Shown here: positions 12,624-23,280 of the stretch, one piece after another
How the letters are laid out: each line of letters starts with the position of its first letter
Position numbering within the stretch: position 1 is the first letter of the stretch
NCBI GenBank assembly: GCA_020650975.1
Contig: JAIPMN010000404.1
Span: 1-26,508 of the forward strand
Origin: Apostichopus californicus
Taxonomy: Eukaryota > Echinodermata > Holothuroidea > Aspidochirotida > Stichopodidae
Direction of reading: 5' to 3'
DNA: 26,508 nt
Notes under the pieces: generated by a model
Seen by the model: the letters and a program-made list of their open reading frames with translations, nothing else
What the model was told of the DNA's origin: nothing
The model's database searches: none
Position numbers and translations under genes: made by a program

Positions 12624-12844
12624 CTATGACACTTTTGGCAAAAGAACTTTTCTTGAGAGTAGCCAAGCCTAAGTCACCAATCTTTACGGAGCCAGAGGTT
12701 CCTGTTATAAAAATATTGTCACATTTGAGATCTCGATGAATGATCGGTGGCTGCCTCGTATGAAGAAATAAGAGTCCTTTCAAAATCTGACGACACCAGC
12801 TTCTGAGCACCTTCACCTTTAATCCCTTGAACCTTCTCAAGTAC
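12624..12844 (-). CDS. WNK: WNK kinase coding exon 3 (catalytic loop, DLG, activation loop; residues 316-390)
   Basis: Third coding exon, carrying the catalytic centre. Seen: acceptor cttttacttgtag|G and donor ATAG|gtaaaa. The first G completes Thr316 and the last G opens Gly390. Residues 350-359 read [10 protein letters not shown], with Asp354 as catalytic base. DLGLATLK at 373-380 is the WNK version of DFG, with Asp373 for metal binding. Leu374 and Leu376 correspond to WNK1 Leu369 and Leu371, which line the inhibitory chloride site in known WNK structures. Activation-loop Ser383 and Ser387 in SSFAKSVIG match the WNK1 autophosphorylation sites Ser378 and Ser382. Everything expected for an active, chloride-regulated kinase is present. 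The exon lies 1.1 kb after exon 2. Confidence 0.96.
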
Positions 12845-13950
12845 CTACAAGTAAAAGAAAGGACGGTGAGAATTTATATGTCTCGTCAGACTTTACTCCT
12901 GTCCATCCCAGGTCCCTTACCCCCTCTCTTACCCTGCCCCCCCTCCCAAAAAAGAAAAGGAAAATCTAATGAACAAATAGCTTTGTGGGTCACAACAAGA
13001 TCCCAACTGCAAAGTTTAGTAACCTGGAAGAGATTCACATGTTCTACGTACTGATAAGATATGTTTAACTTGAATACTTTTGTAGCAGGAAGCAATAACA
13101 AAATTGATCCATGCCAGCATAAGGGGAACTTCTCATTTAAGCCCCTTTCTTCATCACATGTATTATATTGTGCATATATATGTATACAGACAAAACATGA
13201 ACACAAAGTCATTACCATACTTATACTAATCTATAGCTAAGATGAGTTGCAAGCCATTGCTGAAGAATTAAAGATGATAGAAAATTCACATCAGAAGACC
13301 AAATCTATTCTCAGGCTTGTGTAAGAGACAATGGGTACATTTAACCTTAAAGGTAAACCATCAGACCTTCCCTTATACTCTAATCTTGTAGGATTATCAA
13401 CTTCCACATTGAGGCAACCTTAACAAAAATTCTAAACTGTCCAAGGGCCTAGGCAACCAGCTTATTGTTATACCAGTCCCTGCATGATATATGTACAGTA
13501 AGAAACATTCCAACTTGGACCCGAAGCCTACCATGACTGGCCAACACAGTTGTATTAACAAACCGAGTTTGTTTAGTCACACATGCAGTATCACATATTT
13601 TGGCAAAGTATTGCAATCTTCACAAATATTACTGTATGGTAAGGGTAGGCTGAGGAAAACTTTACTAACTTCATAACAACTTAATTCTAATTTCAGCACC
13701 TGTCAGTACTAGTCTGATAATGCTTACATGTGTCATCATAACACACGATGAAGCACATCTGGATACATGTTTATTCCATTTCAATCAAGTTCAGTCTGTA
13801 ATGATGGAATGGAAACTTGAAGCATGTCGCAATATTACGAACCCTGCACTTTTCTGACATCTCCATCATTTCCATCACAGAGATTTGTAAAAGGACCAAA
13901 AATAATGGAAAAGAAATAGCAAAAGAAAAATAGCAGAGATTTCGGCTTAC
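12845..13950 (-). other. WNK: WNK intron 2 (1.1 kb)
   Basis: Bounded by gtaagc at 13950 and cttgtag at 12845, phase 2. Apart from the C-rich tract at 12907-12947 I see nothing functional in it. Confidence 0.93.
12907..12947 (-). other. G-rich (sense strand) tract at the 3' end of WNK intron 2
   Basis: C runs on plus, therefore G runs on the sense strand, of 3, 7, 3 and 5 with loops of 1, 2 and 7 fit a G-quadruplex. It ends about 60 bases before the exon 3 acceptor. Confidence 0.6.
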
Positions 13951-14126
13951 GTTTTTAAGGTACCAGATGTCATGAGTTCCGTGACGAGTACTATGTGTTT
14001 CCTTCGAGTTACCCCAATTACTTCCCAGTAGTCGTAGAAGCTCACTATGTTTGGATGACTCAAACCTTTCAACATTTCAGCCTCGTCTTTAAAACGGATC
14101 CTCTCTGTCTTACTGAGCTTCTTCTC
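13951..14126 (-). CDS. WNK: WNK kinase coding exon 2 (helix C, hinge; residues 258-316)
   Basis: Second coding exon, encoding the rest of the kinase N-lobe. Seen: acceptor tttctttgcag|GAG and donor AAAAC|gtaagc. It enters in phase 0, and its 176 bases leave two bases of the Thr316 codon, which the first G of exon 3 completes. The protein begins [20 protein letters not shown]. Glu272 is the helix-C glutamate equivalent of WNK1 Glu268. [12 protein letters not shown] and [14 protein letters not shown] (hinge) follow. Between them VIGVTRRKH is one residue longer than my recollection of the vertebrate WNK1 segment, which explains why residue offsets to WNK1 change from 4 to 5 beyond this exon. All conserved positions are intact. 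Confidence 0.95.
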
Positions 14127-15229
14127 CTGCAAAGAAAACAGAATTAGATAGAAAAATAAGAGACTTTAATTAAGGAGAAATCCTTGAAACAACACCAAAA
14201 AGAAGTAGATATAGATCTGTATTGAGTACTCTTCTACACTTTCTCCCACCTTTTCAACTTAATGGATGAAATTGATAAGTACTAGCTCTTGTCAAAAATG
14301 TCAAAAACGTTCCTACTGTACATATTTTTGTTTGTGACTACAGTGCCAGTGTATGTATAACAAGAGTAGTAAGAGGAAATCTTCTTCATGGTTATGAAAA
14401 TGTAAAAAGGTGTTGCAATTTATCAATATGCTGGTTTCTGTGACAACAGTTATCATAGACCTAGCTAAAACTGTCAGAGGATTGGCATACTGTTAATAGG
14501 GAATGGCTTAGTTATATCTCTAACAACATTCGGTAAGTTTTCACCTGAACTAAATAGAGATTGAAACAAGAGTGCTGTGATTGTGAAGAGACAGGAAAGT
14601 GAGGACAAGAAAAAATATCACATATGACTAATGTCAGGTGAACAAACGCTTTTGCTGAAAATATTTTACTGAAGAGATTCTATCCATGTGATAAAACAGA
14701 AGTTTGTACACTACATACAATAGATCCTATATTATATTCTGTCACCAAATGGAGGTGAGTGAATAATTGACGAATTTATTTTAATTCTTATCACATCGTG
14801 GCAAAAACACTCTTCATAGAATCCAATCACGTGTAAAATGAGGCAGTGTTATGGGATTTTATTGTCCAGTAGCAACAGAAACTTGTAGAACTTGATGAAA
14901 GTTGAAATATTACTTTCACAGACAAAAAGACATTCTATGCAATAAATATTGAAGCTGAATTTTCTCGTATTTTGTAACATACACCCGAGTACCGGATGAC
15001 CAAGGATGAACCATACGCTAGTGTATGATTTCCAAAAAATTTACGTCAATGGTATTGGTTACATACTGTACTGCCAAATAAACCAAAAAAAGATTAGCAT
15101 ACTTCACTATACATGTGATCTTCAAATACAAGGAAATGGAGCCCATAGCCAAGATAGGGTGGAAGACAATATCTCACCATTTGTCATGTCCTACCAGCAT
15201 GAATTAATCCAAACTATTTGCATATTCGT

Positions 15230-15484
15230 TACAGAAGAAACAAATCAACAATATGGTGAGAGAAAAAAATTAACTTTGTTCTATACCATTTGAAATTTAA
15301 CTAGATTAGGGCTTTGTTCTAAAGTGGCACTGCATTATGACAGAATTTTACTATTCAATAATATCAAATACTTACCACTAACAGAATATTTACTTTAAAG
15401 GTGTATGGTACCTTGCCTAGAGTAAGGGATTTGAGTCAAGTCTGATGGTTTCCCTTCCATCCCCCACCCCCCTCCACCCCTGCC
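15230..15484 (+). repeat. Left copy of block duplicated across the gap
   Basis: Starts tacagaagaaacaaatcaac and ends in the C-rich tract next to the N run. It aligns end to end with 15495-15753. By eye I count about ten substitutions, one 5-base indel (agtac, present only in the right copy) and length differences in the C tract. Confidence 0.9.
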
Positions 15485-15494
15485 NNNNNNNNNN
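15485..15494. other. Assembly gap (10 N)
   Basis: A run of exactly ten N. Such a fixed short run is usually a scaffolder placeholder of unknown true size. The sequences on its two sides are copies of each other. Confidence 0.98.
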
Positions 15495-15753
15495 TACAGA
15501 AGAAACAAATCAACAATATGGTGAGAGAAAAAAATTAACTTTGTTCTATACCATTTGAAATTTAACTAGATTAGGGCTTTGTTCTAAAGTGGCACTGCAT
15601 TATAACATAATTTTACTATTCAATAATATCAAACATTTACCACAGTACTAACAGATTATTTACTTTAAAGGTGTACGGTACCTTGTCTTGAGTAAGGGAT
15701 TTGAGTCAAGTCTGATTGTTTCCCTTCCATCCCCCGCCCCCTCCACCCTGCCC
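15495..15753 (+). repeat. Right copy of block duplicated across the gap
   Basis: Begins immediately after the N run at the same base as the left copy (tacagaag...). It runs through the shared C-rich tract and then continues into unique sequence. Both copies lie in the same orientation inside WNK intron 1. Confidence 0.9.
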
Positions 15754-18700
15754 CCCCCCCATTTTGGTGTCAGAGGACATTGAAACAAGGTTGGAAGCTT
15801 CAAACTGATCATTTCAGAACTGATCATTTTGTCATACTCTTATGGAACAGACAAATGACTTGCCAATCTTGCAAGGAAGTTTTATCTTTGATTGAGGAAA
15901 TGCAAACTTATATTCACTTCTTAAGCCAACTCTATGCATATCCCAGTACAAGTAGAACCGTACTGTATTGCTGGGTAACTTCAAAGGACTTTCAAAAGAC
16001 AGGCATCCATTATTGTCTGAGTAGATTACTTTTTCAGGAACAACTCATCAAATATTTACAGCAACTAAAAATTATTTACATTGCCACAAAACCACTACGT
16101 ATTAAATTATCGCACAAAGTTTTGACATTTTGAACACTAGTCACTTCCATTCGGTTACACAATTTCATCTCGTAAAAAAAGTACAAAGAAGATTTGCCAT
16201 GCAACTAAGTATTGCTTTGGATTTAGTTTTTTTACAGCACTACATTTCGGTGTGCTTAATATCCGCTGACATTTTTCACAAGCTTCAATTCATTCAGTGG
16301 GTACTTATCTATCCTGACAAATCCAATTCTGTGTTGGTAGTTTTATTTATAGAAATTATGCAGACTGCACTGTGCATATTTCAGTACATAAATATTAGGT
16401 TAATGCCTCAGAGCAACACAACTGAAGGCACAATATTTTAAAGGGAGGATCATAAAATTTATCATTCAGTCTTGCTCTGGTGCACTGTTAAGCACTAGCA
16501 CACTTATATGATAGCTTCATACCAGCATGAGGAAACAGGATTTCTCTTTGAAACAAATTAAGATGGGGCCTAAATTGGCCTAATGAACAATAAACTGAGC
16601 TTATTGACATGGGGAACTTCAAATACTGTAAGAAACAGACAAAGTGGTAAAGAAAGCAATCTTGAAGTTGTATTGAAATCAACGTGGAACTCTCAACAAA
16701 AGAAGGATTTGATCGACTTTAGAGAGCAGATGAACACACTGCAGAATAGACTTGTTGTTAAGAAGTCTCAACTTTGCAAATTTCAATGACTTTAAACATA
16801 TATTTAAGTGTCCACAGAAGTTCAATATAAAGTGTTAGTGTATAATTGCTTGGCGACTACATAGTTTCTACTAGTGACTATTGTATAGGGGAGTTGATAG
16901 TGAAGAGATGAAACTGTGATTCGATATACTAACAGTTTTTAACAATGTCTGCAACGAATTCAGTTTACAATGTAGGGCAGATACCCAGTTTCAAAACTTT
17001 TGCTATTTTACATAGATTTTGTATTTTATCTGGTTTGAGAAGGTTTTTCAGTTGCAAAGTTTGATATTACTAAATTTTCAGATAATGTTTATATTTTACA
17101 GGCTTGCACTAAAACTTAAACATACAGGGTAACATACTTAGCCTCTTGTAAAATAAGGAATGGAATTGTAAATCAAAGGGCAAGATCAATATTTCAAAGA
17201 TGTTCACAAAGTTAATAGACACTAAGCAATAGATTAGTAATAAAGTAAATAGTAATAGACCTGTACAAAAGAGCAAAGGGCAAACTGTTTCATTCCCTAT
17301 CAGTGTGTTCACAAAGTGTAATGGAAATTTAAGTTTTTGATTTCAGCCGTGTCATGTCATTTGCACACATAGTATTCATGTTCTTACTCAATATCTCTGA
17401 CATCTGACATTCATATAAAATTATAAATTCTAAGAACTCTAAGAATTCTATTACATAATATACTTGCTGGCAATAACACTTTATTATGAGCACACCTCCA
17501 TGGACTTAAGCTTTTACATATGAACTCTGCCCTACTTTTACTGTATATTTCAATTCATTAGTCAACTTGTCTTGGATACAATCAAAATGTTGCAAACAAT
17601 CCCTAAACTACCATATGTGGTACAATTCTGTCTTCTTCACAACCCATTGTAACACCAACCCTCGCATGGCTCATAAAATATATTTGATTGATAAACTGCC
17701 AAGTTTTATTCTTTACAAACAGTATGAATTTTTTTCGTAGAAGCTTTAAATAGAAATATTCTACTAACAACAAGTTACAAATACCACGCATAAAAATAAT
17801 ATACCTTTGCTGGTCATATTCAATACCCACACACAGGGATTCACACAGGGATTCTACATTCAATAGGTTTGAGCAGACCTATGGTATTAGGAAATACTGT
17901 GCTACAAAGCATCAACAATTAATGCATAGTCAACAAAACTGATGGACAATGTGCATACTGTAGAAACATTCTGATCTTCAATTTCCTGTTATAATGCAAC
18001 ATTTTCCTTCTTTTTCACTGTGAGTAGATATCCATAAATGTTGCACGTCACACACTGGGTATAAACTTTCACCATGGTCCACAAGATCAATGTCGTACCC
18101 ACAATTGACAGCAGTGTTAATACTTGACAACATGATTGCGGAAAACATGTATATAAGGATATGCATAATCAGCCAGGAAAATGTCCAATCTCCTTAATTT
18201 AATGCATAGAGTAACCATTACAGACGCAACTAAAATTCCCCCACCTACTGGGCTTAATAGTCGCTCATAAATTTAAAACACAAACCCAAACTGTATAATA
18301 ATCAAAAGGTCGTCACTTAAGACATTCCAGGAGAAGTTAATGTATTAATTGTGATGTACAGTAAACAAGAAGTGCCAGTAGCATCCTGAATAGTCAAACA
18401 GGAAAAAAACAAACCAAAACCACACATGGACTATCTCCTCAGATCTGTTGAGTGAAACATCATGTTCATTCAACTTTATGGAGAGACCACAGAGATTTGA
18501 AGCAACTGCACACAAGAATGGGAGGAATGTAGACTGGCCTACATCATAAAGGTGTGATGAGGCCACTAGGGGTAACAGTACAAATGAAAAGTATGACCAT
18601 CACAAGGCAACTGGTGATCATGTAAACACCAACAGTGATAAACATGTGACTGACACAAAAAAATCCATTCAAACTAAAAAATAGAAGCTTTTCAAAGTTA

Positions 18701-18854
18701 TGATATCATTTCCAGATCCACCTTGGGGAAACAAACAGAGCTTTCTAAGACTACGATGCCTTGCATAGAAAAAATGAAATAAATGCAGCTCTAGACAGTC
18801 TACGAAAAAAATTACGTGAAAGCTTAAAGCCACTTTTTGAGTTATGATAGGGCC

Positions 18855-19524
18855 AACTTTCCTATCTTGCCAAGTTTTATAAACCAAAACATTGGTCTAA
18901 GGAGGAAGTACCTTGATCAGAGATCATGCAAAGTTCTTGTACGTGCATTTGTTACTTCAAAAACTAGACTACTTAACTTCTCTTGTATTTGAACTTCCTG
19001 AGTTCCAAATTCGGAAACTTCAAAAGATTCAAAATATTGCAGTACGAATAGTCAAAGTAGCAGAGAGAAGATGTCATACCACCCCAATTCAAAAGTATCT
19101 TCACTGGCTTCAATCCTATTGACTTTCGAGAAAAGTTCACAATACTCCTACTTGCATTTCATGCTCATGATTTACAACAGCCAGTGTACTGTATCTCGCT
19201 AACCTTCTATCATCTTACTGTACCTCCCTGTACGCACATTACGTTCGACAAGCAAAATATACCTCTGTGTACCTAAACCTTGTGTAGAGGCTTACGGTCT
19301 CAGAAGTTTTACTTACAGTACTCTGCCCAAAGTCTTTGGAATCATTGACCAGACCATCTTCGAACTTGTTCAAATCTATCAACTTTTAAGAGTTTACTGA
19401 AGACTCATTTTTTCTGTTCTGCATTTCAATGTTGATGCTTTCCACTTTGTGAAGCGCCAAGGGCAGTTACTCGTTTCCTGGAGTGGCGCTATATAAATCT
19501 ACATTATTATTAGTATTATTATTT
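18855..19524 (+). mobile_element. Degenerate 3' end of a CR1/L2-like non-LTR retrotransposon
   Basis: The plus strand encodes broken pieces of the C-terminal part of a LINE reverse transcriptase protein. Seen: NIGLRRKYLDQRSCKVLV leads into AFVTSKLDY, then a frameshift in an A-run near 18961. LVFELPEFQIRKLQKIQNIA and the diagnostic LHWL box near 19100 follow. After a stop and another frame change come EKFTILLLAF and SLWNH-stop-PDHLR...TFKSLLKTHFF. The 3' end, GGCGCTATATAAATCTACATT followed by ATT repeats, is typical of this group's tails. Stops and at least two frameshifts show it is dead. It is a 5'-truncated copy, antisense to the host WNK gene within intron 1. The exact clade (CR1, L2, Rex-like) cannot be fixed by eye. 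Confidence 0.85.
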
Positions 19525-19871
19525 ATAAATGTAAAATCAGAGCAACTTGATCACACAGAAATGCCTTCCCACATTTTACTACCAAACAAAAGTTAATGAG
19601 AGCAAGGAATTGCTGACTTTAATTCAATCCTCAACATTTCATCACCCAGACATATTTCATCCTCAGTACCTATTAAATGAATCTGACAGCAAACTGGAAA
19701 CTTAAAGGATTTGAATTTTACTAATTATGATATGAAATGAAACTTTACTATTGCAGTCAGCTAACGTTGACTTAGATTGTTATGGGACTTAATTAAGAAT
19801 GAGTACCAAACAGAATTCATTAAAATCTTCCAAAAACTCTCAAAATGCTGCTTTATTGACTTTTTGCATAA

Positions 19872-19910
19872 TTTTTTTTTTTTTTGGTATGTGTGTGTGT
19901 GTGTGTGTGT
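19872..19910 (+). repeat. T-run followed by (GT)10 microsatellite
   Basis: A run of about 14 T, then ggtat, then ten perfect GT units at 19891-19910. Confidence 0.95.
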
Positions 19911-21651
19911 AAGTGTCAGAGAGAACATGAAGCATGTAATAACTGTACATATCACTGCTCTGTACTGTTTAAACAATAAAGCAGTGTCTATCAGTGCAGT
20001 TGCGTATGCCTAACACAGTAGTACAGTACACGAATTGAGCGAACACTCAAATTAACTGTACCCCAACACAACAAGGTGTAGTCTACACTTCAGTCTAGCC
20101 AAGAGGACAATGGTATTTGCAACACTCCACAATCATGACTTTGTTAGAATAATGAATGCAGAGCAAATAATGGGTCATACTGTACACATAAAATCTAGTC
20201 TAGGGTGAAGATTGCAAGGTAGTTACTGTATGCAGTCACTTCACAAACCATAAGCATAGACGACTTCCACACAGTAGGAGAAGCTTGTTATTGTTTCAAT
20301 CTCCTAAACATTTCCCATTCTCATCCTGTTGTAAATGAAATGTTTAAGGAGGAAACTATAAACCACAAAAGAAGGCCAACATATGACACATTTTCTGTCA
20401 ATCCAATCTGGTATATATATCACCTCTTTAAGTGGGTGGGTGGTATCTTGGTAGCTTAGGGTGGGTATTACCGGAAGAATTGGCAGTAGATCCAATTAGA
20501 GTGCTAGCAAAAGATCAACCCTTTACATGACGGGATGCATTAATTGCATTTGCAAGCAGATGTGTTTTATCATATATTCCATGTGATCAGGGCGTGACAT
20601 CATGATTAGATTTTGGCACTGACTGGTAGGACACGACTGGTGTATACTAGTTTGTACAGTACAGTGTACATGCAATTATTTCAGTTGGTCAGCTTGAATG
20701 CATCATCATCCTTTGAAACAAGTTACTTCACTACAACCTTCAAAATAAACTTTTTTATTAACTTATTAGTACTACACAAATTTGAGAATTTTGACTTTTC
20801 ATGATTTTTCTGATCTGATACCCTTTAATTCAAGCGTCAAGGAGTAAACATTACCAGTATGAGAAGGGTAAAGATAACAGAAATGAGCTACTGTATACAT
20901 GTATTAGAGCACCCTTTTACCAAAAATCCCCATTATCTACAAAAGACTCTCCCTAACTGTCATAGGTCATAGGTACTGTCAAGACATATTCATGGTCTCT
21001 TCAACAGTCCCACTAGCACATTTGTGTGACTTTATGAGTCAACCATGGAAAGTATTCTCTTATGCAAACTTCTGTCTCAACAACATTTTCCCTTCCTAGG
21101 CTTCCGATCATTTTCCCTTCCTATCATCCCCATTTCCATCCTGTGACTTTTCCACATCAATTGTTACTCAAATCTACCTGAACTGTGAATGTGTGACTGA
21201 CAGAATATTAAAATTGTAAGAAATGTCTTGCACAAAAATTCCACACATGTAAGAATTCAAATTCCAACAATGTATAATACAGTTGTATACCATAGGAACA
21301 AAATGTGTACAGTTAAATATCACGTTACCATACACAACTACTGTATCAAACACCCCAAAACTCTAAATTATTCTCAGGATTCACAGCAGTATCCTTGTGT
21401 CATATCCTGAAAAGTGCAATAACGCTGGTGTAACCTCTATCATATCCTGCAATAACACTTTAGCATCATATCAGTAAACTTGACATGATCTTCCTGTCGC
21501 CAAATAACACGCTCCACAGACATTAAGTGCAGTCTTCTCATTTACACAGTAACCAGAAAGCCTGAAGGCTTTGTGATTATTTGCCATATAATTTGCTCAA
21601 AATTCCTCAAATTCCACTTAACTATTTGACTATAGTAGAGCAACTGAGTTC

Positions 21652-21700
21652 AATTTGTCCAGGAATTAAATTTGTCCAAGAATTAAATTTGTCCAAGAAA
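21652..21700 (+). repeat. Three tandem copies of a 17-bp unit
   Basis: Units of aatttgtccaagaatta start at 21652, 21669 and 21686. The first differs by one base and the third diverges at its last three bases. They lie about 240 bp downstream of the exon 1 donor, in intron 1. Confidence 0.9.
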
Positions 21701-21937
21701 AGATCAGAAACTCCCAGCTCTTATTTGTATCACTCACTTGTGGACATCAACCAATTAATTCACAGCTCTGTAAGGATTTTACAATACAGAATTTTTATTC
21801 CAAAATGCTTCAATATCCAGAAAGAACAGTTTATCCTATGTACGAAATATAAACACACAGATGTTTCCTGTTGTACAAAATAGCAAGCAAAACTTTCATT
21901 AAACTCTTAACCTTGAACTTTTCACATTTGTACCTAC

Positions 21938-22708
21938 CTGGAGTTCACACCATGCTACAGAAACCCCCGTCTCTGTGTCCAGTCCCTTGTAGACAGTTTT
22001 GAAAGAACCGCGGCCTACTTCTACATCATACTTCATGAAACGTCCATTTGGTGATTTATCAATCGCATTCTCCACTGTTTCCGGGTCCCCATCCTCCCCT
22101 TGGTCCTCAGAAGGTTTCACTGTGCTGTCTGGTCTAGCCGCTAAGCCATCCGACGAGACACGCTCTTCTTCTCTGTGCGGCTCTACAATTTTGACTTGCT
22201 TCTTTTTGCCGCTACCCTGGGAGCCTGATTTTCTAATTGATTGCACACTTGCAGGGACAACAGTCTTTCTGTCACTTCTGCTGTCTACTGCCAAATGACT
22301 TCCATCCTGTACAGGTGAAATGTTAACTACGGAATTATTTACAGAGTTTCCATTGAAACTATTTACAAGTCCAGGCACTTGGTCCTGACTAACATTAATG
22401 ACGGGCTTGTGACTTCCTGCATCACATTTTTCCACCCTGTCATCCTCAACGTCACCAGCCGCATCATCTGACAGAGCACTCTCTCCGTTGACATGAACAT
22501 TTCCAGGGGTTGGGATCGGCTGCTGGCTATCTGCTGTTGGGTGGGGTTGTTCCGACTTACCCCTGCTGCCCAGCTTTTGGGCATCTGTGTTTCCGTGTAC
22601 CATAGTTCTGTTTGGATTTTCTCTCTCCTTCGATGGATCAGAACTATTGAATGTTACAACTTTTTTCCCTTCCCTATCAGGTGTTTTGGGAATGTCTTTC
22701 TTGCTCAT
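21938..22708 (-). CDS. WNK: WNK kinase coding exon 1 (N-terminal region and glycine loop, residues 1-257)
   Basis: First coding exon of a WNK serine/threonine kinase, a cytoplasmic chloride and osmotic sensor that activates SPAK/OSR1 kinases. Seen: residues 1-218 are polar, low-complexity and probably disordered. The kinase domain opens near residue 222 with [20 protein letters not shown]. Lys237 inside the glycine loop (GRGSFK) corresponds to WNK1 Lys233. Cys254 in VAWCEL takes the place normally held by the beta-3 lysine, which is the family hallmark. The start is supported by an in-frame TAG four codons upstream (22720-22718). The exon ends in phase 0 at CELQ with donor CAG|gtaggt. Residues 16-20 (KVVTF) fit the PP1-docking RVxF pattern, although such short motifs arise often by chance. 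The N-terminus resembles nothing I recognise, so orthology rests on the kinase part. Invertebrates commonly have a single WNK, so no vertebrate paralogue number is assigned. Confidence 0.95.
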
Positions 22709-22716
22709 GTTTCCAT
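22705..22716 (-). promoter_or_regulatory. Minimal uORF overlapping the WNK start codon
   Basis: An upstream ATG at 22716-22714 opens a frame of Met-Glu-Thr-stop. Its TGA (22707-22705) overlaps the main ATG in an ATGA arrangement. If the transcript includes these bases, ribosomes starting here would stop on top of the true start, which could allow reinitiation or damp translation. Its context (tagaATGG) has A at -3 and G at +4, so it is not a weak start by Kozak rules. The main start (aaacATGA) has A at -3. The arrangement is seen directly; the function is inferred. Confidence 0.4.
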
Positions 22717-22742
22717 TCTAGTCTTGAGGAAATGTTGCTTTC
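22709..22742 (-). other. WNK: 5'UTR part of WNK exon 1 with probable upstream splice acceptor
   Basis: On the minus strand a pyrimidine- and T-rich stretch ending tgtttgtgttcacag precedes base 22742. This is a good acceptor, so the exon holding the start codon is probably preceded by at least one non-coding exon further right. In that case 34 bases of 5'UTR lie in this exon. They contain an in-frame TAG just before the ATG. The alternative is a transcription start nearby with no upstream intron. No TATA box is obvious here. Confidence 0.5.
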
Positions 22743-23267
22743 CTGTGAACACAAACAATATAACTTATAAATCATGATGAAATTTTAAATTAGCACTGGC
22801 ATGGTGATAAACGCAACTCTGCTTTCAAAAGATGTCATCACATCTGAACACTACACACTGGTTTGGCTTAAATATCAATGAACGTTAGTACCATATTGTT
22901 TAAACCAGCAATGTTTAGTGGTTACTGTAAGTACACTTCATCCAGTAGTCCTCTTAACTCTGAAACGAAACAAACGTTCTAAACACTTTGGGTGGTAGGT
23001 GGTAGAATGAGAAAGGAGGTTATTGACTGGTTGGGTCCAGTCATAGGGTGTGCGCAGTGTTCAATGTTTTCCATGCACTCTAGACACAGTACAGCATGCG
23101 TGCTGAGGTCATGAGGCAACAATTAAGCGAGGAGCAAAGAAAATTCTGGTATTTAAAGCCTTACAAGCATACTTCTACCTATAAGCACATTTGGCTACGA
23201 CGATAGCTACTGTATGTCTAGTGTTGCCAAATATAATTTGACCATTCCAACTGGAAGTGGGTTAGTT

Positions 23268-23280
23268 GGGGGGGGGGGGG
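23268..23280 (+). repeat. Poly-G run (13)
   Basis: Thirteen consecutive G upstream of the first coding exon. Confidence 0.95.

Larger units (their letters stand above)
14127..21937 (-). other. WNK: WNK intron 1 (7.8 kb)
   Basis: Bounded by CAG|gtaggt at 21937 and ttgcag at 14127, phase 0. It interrupts the gene right after CELQ, four residues into the strand with the family's Cys. It holds a retrotransposon relic, a GT microsatellite, a 17-bp triple repeat and the gap with duplicated flanks. Open frames up to 117 codons in it (for example 15780-16133 plus) show no recognisable domain and look like chance. Confidence 0.93.

Noticed and set aside
15780..16441. Two adjacent plus-strand open frames of 117 and 103 codons
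   Set aside because: No recognisable domain, no coding-like base pattern, and no link between the frames. They are compatible with chance in AT-rich intron sequence.
21899..21937. Extension of the exon 1 frame by 12 codons past CELQ
   Set aside because: A strong donor (CAG|gtaggt) follows CELQ, and exon 2 continues the family sequence directly, so the extra codons are intron.
21999..22584. Open frames on plus and in another minus frame within exon 1
   Set aside because: They are shadows of the WNK exon. Only the 22708-21938 frame contains the kinase motifs and joins exon 2 in phase.
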